Source: Symbiobacteriaceae bacterium
GTDB lineage: Bacteria; Bacillota; JAAYKD01; WRDA01
NCBI GenBank assembly: GCA_009783675.1
Contig: WRDA01000006.1
Coordinates: forward strand, 1 to 20,415
Length of the DNA stretch: 20,415 nucleotides
Direction of reading: 5' to 3'
Below the pieces are notes generated by a model. The model did not search any database, was not told where the DNA came from, and saw only the letters and a list, made by a program, of their open reading frames with translations. Position 1 is the first letter of the stretch; each line of letters opens with the position of its first letter. Shown here in pieces: positions 15,758 through 20,415 of this stretch. The translations under genes were made by a program, and so were the position numbers.

Positions 15758-16330
15758 CTATAACAAACCTTCCATCAGGCGCACGATGAGGGTACCGTCT
15801 AGTAAATTAGTTTCCAGTATTACCTCGTCTATTACCGGCACAAGAAGCTCGCGGCCATCGCAATGCTTGGCGAGCGCTGCTCCTTCAGGAGAGAGGGTGA
15901 CTACATATACGTCGTTCGCACCCGGGAAAAGGACATCACTGACCAGTCCGAGATAGAGACCATCCTCGGAATAAACTCTCAGGCCAATGATTTGAAAAAT
16001 GAAGAAACGGCCCTCGGGTAGAGTGGGAAGTTCAGTTGGATGAATACTAATCTCTGCTCCCACCCATTTACTAGCTTCTTTAATTGAGGTAATTTCTTTG
16101 CAGCTGAGAACCACTATACCCCTGATTGCTCTGGCTTTGACAGGATGCAATAGGATACTGTTGTCATCAGTAATTGCTGCTTTCATTTCTTTGATTTCGG
16201 AGAAACGCTGTGGTGAGTCGGTCAGAGGTTTAATCCTCAGATCACCATGTAAACCGTGTACTCCAACTACCAAACCGACGACAATGGCATCAGGTGTACG
16301 AAGATAACGGAGATCATCCTGCAGAGTCAA
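15758..16330 (-). CDS. rimM: 16S rRNA-processing / 30S maturation factor RimM
   Basis: RimM helps assemble the 30S head and binds ribosomal protein S19. The 190-residue product has the N-terminal barrel motif VVGLVVGVHGLHGDLRIKPL followed by TDSPQRF. A PRC-barrel C-terminal domain starts near residue 103, with GRFFIFQIIGLRVY, then GLVSDVLFPGANDVYVV and ELLVPVIDEVI. The likely start is a TTG at 16330, only 2 bases after the khpA TAG and without a recognisable ribosome-binding site. This suggests weak initiation coupled to khpA. Confidence 0.95.
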   Translation of the reverse strand: MTLQDDLRYLRTPDAIVVGLVVGVHGLHGDLRIKPLTDSPQRFSEIKEMKAAITDDNSILLHPVKARAIRGIVVLSCKEITSIKEASKWVGAEISIHPTELPTLPEGRFFIFQIIGLRVYSEDGLYLGLVSDVLFPGANDVYVVTLSPEGAALAKHCDGRELLVPVIDEVILETNLLDGTLIVRLMEGLL

Positions 16331-16332
16331 GA

Positions 16333-16590
16333 CTAAATATCGACCTGATCCTCGACGATTGGGTCGACGATCTCCAGATTTACATAAGTCTTCTGCTTAG
16401 TAGCCGCAGCTTTTAGGATGGTTCTCAGGGCTTTGGCAATGCGTCCCTTTCTGCCAATGATGCGCCCCATATCATCCTGAGCCACCGATAACTCGAAGGT
16501 TATTTCATTGCCATTGATGCTTTCCTTAAGCGAAATCTGTTCCGGATGCTCCACGAGAGAAGCCACCAAAACCTCTACTACCGCACGCAT
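16333..16590 (-). CDS. khpA: KH-domain RNA-binding protein KhpA (YlqC)
   Basis: The 85-residue protein is a single KH domain with the RNA-contacting GxxG loop in MGRIIGRKGRIAKALRTI near residues 41-58. In Gram-positive bacteria KhpA pairs with KhpB/Jag as a global RNA-binding complex affecting cell division and envelope growth. The ATG at 16590 has GGAGG seven bases upstream, and the gene follows rpsP by 20 bases. The B. subtilis order has ylqD after this gene; here rimM follows directly. Confidence 0.95.
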   Translation of the reverse strand: MRAVVEVLVASLVEHPEQISLKESINGNEITFELSVAQDDMGRIIGRKGRIAKALRTILKAAATKQKTYVNLEIVDPIVEDQVDI

Positions 16591-16610
16591 GTTCCCACCT
16601 CCACCTTGGG

Positions 16611-16853
16611 TTACTGATCTCCTAACCTTTGCAAGAGAATCCTCACGCGATCCGATGGTTGAGCGCCTTTAGCGATCCATTCCCTGGCCTTTTCTGTATC
16701 GATCTTGATTGTCGTAGGTTCGGTCGTTGGATCATAATAGCCAAGTTCCTCCACAAACCGTCCATCCCGGGGAGAACGACTGTCAGCTACGATCACCCTG
16801 TAAAAGGGAGACTTATGAGCACCCATACGGCGCAGACGAATCTTTAGTGCCAT
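16611..16853 (-). CDS. rpsP: 30S ribosomal protein S16
   Basis: The 80-residue protein has the S16 signature: MALKIRLRRMGAHKSPFYRV, VADSRSPRDGRFVEELGYYDP, and a C-terminal helix ending in RVRILLQRLGDQ. S16 is an early 30S assembly protein. The ATG at 16853 has AGGAGG seven bases upstream, one of the strongest initiation regions in the operon. It follows ffh by 60 bases. Confidence 0.98.
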   Translation of the reverse strand: MALKIRLRRMGAHKSPFYRVIVADSRSPRDGRFVEELGYYDPTTEPTTIKIDTEKAREWIAKGAQPSDRVRILLQRLGDQ

Positions 16854-16913
16854 GTGTACACCTCCTGTCGATTATATTTCCGAATTAATAGGGTTCATCC
16901 ACCAAACTTATCA

Positions 16914-18284
16914 TTAGCGACGTCCACGATGAAAAGGGTTAAGAGGATTGCGGGATGCCTGGTTTTTCCCGCCAGCAAAGGCTTTACCCATGCCACTTGA
17001 ACCCATCTTCTGCATCTGTTTCATCATCTTGCGGGTATTCTCGAAATCACGCAGTAATCTGTTGACATCCTGGACTCTGGTGCCACTACCCATGGCGATC
17101 CTCTTACGACGACTGCCATTGATAATTTCCGGCCGACGTCGTTCTTCTTTGGTCATCGACAGGATGATAGCTTCTATACGCTTCATGTCTCCTTCTTCAA
17201 TCCTGACATCCTTGAGATCGCCCATGCCAGGAATCATCTTCATCAGTTGGTCCAAGGGACCCATTTTTCTCATCTGTTGCATCTGTTCCAGGAAATCCTC
17301 CAGATCCATGGTGTTTTTACGCATTTTCTCTTCCAGGCGTCTGGCTTCTTCGGCATCATAACTCTGCTGTGCCTTCTCGATTAAGGTGAGGACATCACCC
17401 ATGCCAAGGATCCTGGAGGCTAAGCGATCCGGGTAAAATGGTTCCAGAGCATCCATCTTCTCTCCGGTGCCGATAAACTTGACCGGTTTACCTGTGACTG
17501 CCCGGATCGACAGAGCCGCTCCACCACGGGTATCACCATCCATTTTAGTGAGGATGATCCCATCGATGCCTACCTTTTCCTGGAAACTCTGAGCTACATT
17601 GACTGCATCCTGTCCTGTCATGGCATCGACTACGAGAAGGATCTCATGAGGATGGACTGCTTCACGAATTTCTCTGAGTTCCAGCATCATCTCTTCGTCA
17701 ACATGGAGTCTTCCCGCTGTATCCAGTATCACTGTATCCCGTCCCTGGTTTAAAGCGACCTGTACAGCCTGACGAGCTATCTCAGCTGGATTGCTCTGAC
17801 CCTGTTCGAACACTGGCAAAGCCAGGCTCTTACCGAGAATCTGCAACTGTTCTATTGCTGCGGGACGATATATATCACAGGCTACCAGAAGAGGCTTCTT
17901 GCCGTTCTTGCGCAGATGATTAGCCAGCTTGGCACAGTGTGTGGTTTTTCCTGAACCCTGCAGGCCTGCCAGCATCAACACTGTGGGTGGCTTGGAAGCG
18001 ACTGTGAGTCTGGCCTGATTGCCACCAAGCAGGTCGACGAGTTGGTCGTAAACGATTTTAACTACTTGCTGAGCGGGTGAGAGAGACTTCATGACTTCCT
18101 CACCGCTGGCTTTAGCTTTTATGCTGTTGACGAACTCACGCACGACTCTGAAGTTAACATCGGCTTCGAGCAATGCCACACGTACCTCGCGAAGCACCTC
18201 ATCGATATCCTGCTCGGTCAGTCGCCCCTTGTTGCGGAGCTTTTTAAAGACCGCCTGCAGTTTGTCTCCCAAGCTCTCAAACAC
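16914..18284 (-). CDS. ffh: Signal recognition particle GTPase Ffh (SRP54)
   Basis: The 456-residue protein binds signal sequences and 4.5S/6S RNA and docks with FtsY to deliver membrane proteins. The NG domain has G1 GLQGSGKTT (107-115), G3 DTAGRL (188-193), TKMDGDTRGG (246-255) and GTGEK. A methionine-rich M domain (about 325-435) follows, with MKMIPGMGD and SGTRVQDVNRLLRDF. The GTG start at 18284 has AGGTGG seven bases upstream and overlaps the end of ylxM by 8 bases, so the two are translationally coupled. The gene ends with three in-frame stops in a row, TAA TGA TAA. Confidence 0.98.
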   Translation of the reverse strand: MFESLGDKLQAVFKKLRNKGRLTEQDIDEVLREVRVALLEADVNFRVVREFVNSIKAKASGEEVMKSLSPAQQVVKIVYDQLVDLLGGNQARLTVASKPPTVLMLAGLQGSGKTTHCAKLANHLRKNGKKPLLVACDIYRPAAIEQLQILGKSLALPVFEQGQSNPAEIARQAVQVALNQGRDTVILDTAGRLHVDEEMMLELREIREAVHPHEILLVVDAMTGQDAVNVAQSFQEKVGIDGIILTKMDGDTRGGAALSIRAVTGKPVKFIGTGEKMDALEPFYPDRLASRILGMGDVLTLIEKAQQSYDAEEARRLEEKMRKNTMDLEDFLEQMQQMRKMGPLDQLMKMIPGMGDLKDVRIEEGDMKRIEAIILSMTKEERRRPEIINGSRRKRIAMGSGTRVQDVNRLLRDFENTRKMMKQMQKMGSSGMGKAFAGGKNQASRNPLNPFHRGRR

Positions 18285-18639
18285 TATCTAACCACCTAAC
18301 CTGTCTTGCCAATTGGTTCATGAGTTGTGCTGCTTCCGGACTCTTCTGAAGATCCTTAGGAAGCTTGGCAATCAGTTCCGCTGTAGCTGCCTGCAGATCA
18401 TCCATCTGTTGGTGATCCCTGGCAATGTGTAGTTTACCTTCATAATCATTCAATGCAGCGACACCACGTCTTAAGGCATCGTGCACCGCTTGACGAGAGA
18501 TACCATATATCTCGGCGATTTCTGCTAACGAATAGTCTTCGCTGAAGTAGAGGCGTATCACATCTCTTTGTCTCTTACTCAACAAGGAAGCGTAGATATC
18601 AGCCAATCGATTTATGCAGGTCGTCTCTTCCGGACTCAC
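18277..18639 (-). CDS. ylxM: YlxM/UPF0122-family helix-turn-helix protein
   Basis: The 120-residue protein belongs to the YlxM family, which lies next to ffh in most Firmicutes and modulates the SRP pathway. Residues 20-65 form a sigma-region-4-like helix-turn-helix (LSKRQRDVIRLYFSEDYSLA, then EIYGISRQAVHDALRRG), followed by a helical tail. The start is a GTG at 18639 with TGGAG ten bases upstream. It is the first gene of the operon, about 35 bases after a good sigma-A-type -10 box. Confidence 0.93.
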   Translation of the reverse strand: MSPEETTCINRLADIYASLLSKRQRDVIRLYFSEDYSLAEIAEIYGISRQAVHDALRRGVAALNDYEGKLHIARDHQQMDDLQAATAELIAKLPKDLQKSPEAAQLMNQLARQVRWLDSV

Positions 18640-18675
18640 TTTCTGTCAACTCCATAAAACGAACTCACGATGGGC

Positions 18676-18704
18676 ATAGTATCATATCATTGACTGCCTG
18701 TCAA
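18676..18704 (-). promoter_or_regulatory. Sigma-A-type promoter for the ylxM-ffh-rpsP operon
   Basis: A perfect TTGACA (18699-18704) and TACTAT (18676-18681, 4 of 6) are separated by 17 bases on the minus strand. They lie between the upstream terminator and the ylxM start, where the operon promoter is expected. Confidence 0.7.
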
Positions 18705-18747
18705 GCAAATATACTTGTCACCCCATGGGTATGTGGTTTCAAAGGTT

Positions 18748-18769
18748 ACAGTTACTGTGAAAGTAACTG
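18748..18769. repeat. Inverted repeat upstream of the ylxM promoter
   Basis: CAGTTAC and GTAACTG (18749-18755 and 18763-18769) form a perfect 7-base inverted repeat around a 7-base loop. A second, overlapping palindrome ACAGTTACTGT lies at 18748-18758. The position, about 45 bases upstream of the -35 box, allows an activator or repressor site, but no binding protein is evident. Confidence 0.4.
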
Positions 18770-18775
18770 CCAGAG

Positions 18776-18809
18776 ACAAAATAGGTGGCCGATTTCGTAA
18801 TCGACCACC
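18776..18809 (-). terminator. Intrinsic terminator after the YbjN genes
   Basis: The minus strand has an 11-base-pair stem (one T-G wobble) between GGTGGTCGATT and AATCGGCCACC, with a 4-base loop (18784-18809). It is followed by TATTTTGT (18776-18783). It begins 28 bases after the second YbjN gene stop and separates that transcript from the ylxM promoter. Confidence 0.85.
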
Positions 18810-18837
18810 ATGATGAAGATGGGCCAGCGCAGCAAAA

Positions 18838-19323
18838 TCATTGCACTATATGCGAGCGCTCCTCCCAAACACCACCGCTTTCCACCATGGCAATTGCCTG
18901 CTGGGGAGTGTGACTGCGAAAGAGAATCAGACCAATACCTGTAAGATAGCGATCAGACATAACGAGGCAACAATCGATGACACGGTCAAGATGATCCAGA
19001 TCCGGTTTTTCACCATTGAAGTCGGTAGTCACCTTGAAGCGGATTTCTCCGTCTCTGAAATCCATTTCAAAGTTACCGACCATCATGTCATAATTGGCTC
19101 TATGCAGATACTCGGCAATATCTCCTCTATATTTCTCCGGAGCACTTAAAGGCAACAGAGCGTAAAGCGACAAAACGCTCCCTGTTTCATTAATGAAAGC
19201 CCAGAAATCATAACGTCCGTTTTCGCCACGAAAGCCAAAATAATAAGTTCTCTCGCCACGTTTCTGGTATTTCCAGTTCTCTCGCCGGAATAGCTCTTCG
19301 ATGGCTTCACTAATACAATCCAA
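18838..19323 (-). CDS. YbjN-domain protein, second tandem copy
   Basis: The 161-residue protein looks like a YbjN-domain (type III secretion chaperone-like fold) protein. It has no signal peptide or membrane segment. It shares with its neighbour the block RANYDMMVGNFEMDFRDGEI (residues 75-94), and the two N termini align from the first residue (MDCISEAIEELF and MHPIAKALEALF). That alignment supports the TTG at 19323, the only usable start before an upstream in-frame TAG. GGAGG lies ten bases upstream, and an out-of-frame ATG lies between it and the TTG. The C terminus has about 15 extra residues. The function of the family is not established. Confidence 0.8.
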   Translation of the reverse strand: MDCISEAIEELFRRENWKYQKRGERTYYFGFRGENGRYDFWAFINETGSVLSLYALLPLSAPEKYRGDIAEYLHRANYDMMVGNFEMDFRDGEIRFKVTTDFNGEKPDLDHLDRVIDCCLVMSDRYLTGIGLILFRSHTPQQAIAMVESGGVWEERSHIVQ

Positions 19324-19357
19324 ATGCCATGCACCTCCGAAACACGCCTATTAATAA

Positions 19358-19801
19358 TCAACCATGCTGGACAGCTTCGGTAACTGATCTGCCACCGTAA
19401 AGAACTGCTCCGAAGGTGGGGAAATAAGTCTGAGCCATAGTCAATGCACAGTCCAAGAGAATCATGATTTCATCTGGGTGCGGTTCATGCAGGCTAAAAG
19501 ACTGACTAACCTTAAAAAGAATCTCGCCATCATGGAAATCCAGTTCATAGTTGCCAAGAGTCATATTATAGTTGATCCTTGATATTAGTTCCGCAATCTC
19601 TGTCATGCGGGTTGCCGGCACCTGAAAAGGCATATGCACGTATATAGAAAGCGTGTTCACATAGGTACCGATCAAAGCATAGAGGTTGAAGCGATTCACA
19701 TCACAGTTAAATGTGAAATCATAATAGTTCTCGTCTCGCTTTTCATAGCGCCAGGAGTGTTTCTCAAAAAGCGCTTCCAAAGCCTTGGCAATAGGATGCA
19801 T
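19358..19801 (-). CDS. YbjN-domain protein, first tandem copy
   Basis: The 147-residue protein is a paralogue of the next gene and shares the motif RINYNMTLGNYELDFHDGEI (residues 70-89), then FKV. A pattern of alternating strands after an N-terminal helix is typical of the YbjN/chaperone-like fold. The ATG at 19801 has AGGAGGT five bases upstream. The stop lies 34 bases before the second copy, so they are a co-transcribed duplication. The TraX-like gene ends 46 bases upstream. No enzymatic motif is visible. Confidence 0.82.
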   Translation of the reverse strand: MHPIAKALEALFEKHSWRYEKRDENYYDFTFNCDVNRFNLYALIGTYVNTLSIYVHMPFQVPATRMTEIAELISRINYNMTLGNYELDFHDGEILFKVSQSFSLHEPHPDEIMILLDCALTMAQTYFPTFGAVLYGGRSVTEAVQHG

Positions 19802-19847
19802 CTTTTACCTCCTGCCTGCAAATCATGTTTAGATAAGATCCTTAAGG

Positions 19848-20415
19848 TTAAAACAAGTAATGCAAGACGAGCATGTGCACCGGATAAAACATATAAAAGG
19901 CATACTGCAGCACTCGGTTCTGTTTACCTGGCTTCCCGTTGTAGAAGTAGATGGGAACACTTGCCAGCACCCCCCAAAACTGGACCCAGTTCATGCTGTA
20001 AAAGGCTAAGCCAATGAGCAGGCTGGCGAGCAGAATATGAATCCTGCCTGACAACCAGAGATCGTAAATGAAGATCGTCACAATGCCGATTGCTCCGTAT
20101 GATGCACCACTCAGTTCTGCCGCACTAGCAGTAATTGCCAAAGCCAACGCGTAATCGAAGGGTTGAGAAATACGATTCTTCAACCAGTCTTTAAGCATTA
20201 GACCCGCCAAACCCAGCCCCAGGGTTAAAAAGATATTCTGCCTGGAAAACTCCAGTATGGCTTTATTAAAAGTAATATCGTAGGGGATTTCTGATATCAG
20301 AGCAAAAACAGCCAAGCGAAGTAAGTATTTTTGGGGGTTCCTGGTGTGACGGTAGCCGTTGGCTATGAGAAAGGCATAGATAGGAAATGCCAATCTGCCA
20401 ATCAGGCGAAACCAC
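19848..20415 (-). CDS. TraX-family multi-pass membrane protein, N terminus beyond the window
   Basis: The frame is open to the right edge and continues in it as FRLIGRLAFPIYAFLIANGY, so the true start lies outside the window. The visible part contains the TraX hallmark GRLAFPIYAFL, then NGYRHTRNPQKYLLRL and FALISEIPYD, and about six hydrophobic segments, ending in FYMFYPVHMLVLHYLF. TraX was named for N-acetylation of F-pilin, but chromosomal Firmicutes homologues are membrane acyltransferase-like proteins of unknown target. No conjugation genes lie nearby in this window. Confidence 0.88.
   Translation of the reverse strand, partial: WFRLIGRLAFPIYAFLIANGYRHTRNPQKYLLRLAVFALISEIPYDITFNKAILEFSRQNIFLTLGLGLAGLMLKDWLKNRISQPFDYALALAITASAAELSGASYGAIGIVTIFIYDLWLSGRIHILLASLLIGLAFYSMNWVQFWGVLASVPIYFYNGKPGKQNRVLQYAFYMFYPVHMLVLHYLF

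Noticed and set aside
15356..15763. Plus-strand open frame of 135 codons over the trmD 5' region
   Set aside because: It is antisense to conserved TrmD motifs, with no initiation signal or domain.
16871..16876. Perfect TATAAT (minus strand) upstream of rpsP as an internal promoter
   Set aside because: No -35 box at 16-18 bases, and the predicted transcript start would fall on the AGGAGG ribosome-binding site itself.
19841..19848. CCTTAAGG palindrome between the TraX-like and first YbjN genes as a terminator
   Set aside because: The stem is only four base pairs with no loop or T-tract; the genes are probably co-transcribed.

Overview
The window reads as a Gram-positive, probably spore-capable Firmicute (Clostridia-like) chromosome. 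The basis is the classical Firmicutes order ylxM-ffh-rpsP-khpA-rimM-trmD-rplS-rbgA-rnhB-yraN, plus a spore-germination-type YpeB-like membrane protein, a multi-domain cell-wall amidase and rph-rdgB adjacency. I cannot name a genus. Every convincing gene is on the minus strand, so the map is read from right to left. No tRNA, rRNA, CRISPR array, insertion sequence or phage gene was seen.

Right end (20415 to 18776): a TraX-family membrane protein cut by the window edge, then two tandem YbjN-domain paralogues, closed by a strong intrinsic terminator. Next (18704 to 10225): a sigma-A-type promoter followed by a tightly packed operon for signal recognition (ylxM, ffh), ribosome assembly and tRNA modification (rpsP, khpA, rimM, trmD, rplS, rbgA), RNase HII (rnhB), a YraN-type nuclease-fold protein, and an 820-codon secreted N-acetylmuramoyl-L-alanine amidase.

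Then (10199 to 1): a second promoter, overlapped by a palindrome that fits a MarR-type operator, starts marR-rph-rdgB. Behind it come a GH3/NagZ-like lipoprotein, a 902-residue protein with an anti-sigma-type zinc finger and a YpeB-like extracellular half, endonuclease III (nth), a methyltransferase, a TPR protein and the 5' part of tex. Gaps are short, so much of this block may be co-transcribed.

Three points deserve attention. (1) trmD has no ATG, GTG or TTG codon in frame that keeps its conserved N terminus. An ATT codon, 8 nt behind a perfect AAGGAGG, sits exactly where the family Met belongs. (2) The 902-residue protein appears to join a ZAS-type zinc finger (cytoplasmic) to a YpeB-like, PepSY-like ectodomain across one membrane segment. 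I do not know this architecture as a described system. (3) Its upstream neighbour is a NagZ-like lipoprotein that has lost the catalytic Asp/His pair and the sugar-binding Lys, and so looks like a binding protein rather than an enzyme. Together, 2 and 3 could form a wall-sensing module; this is inference.
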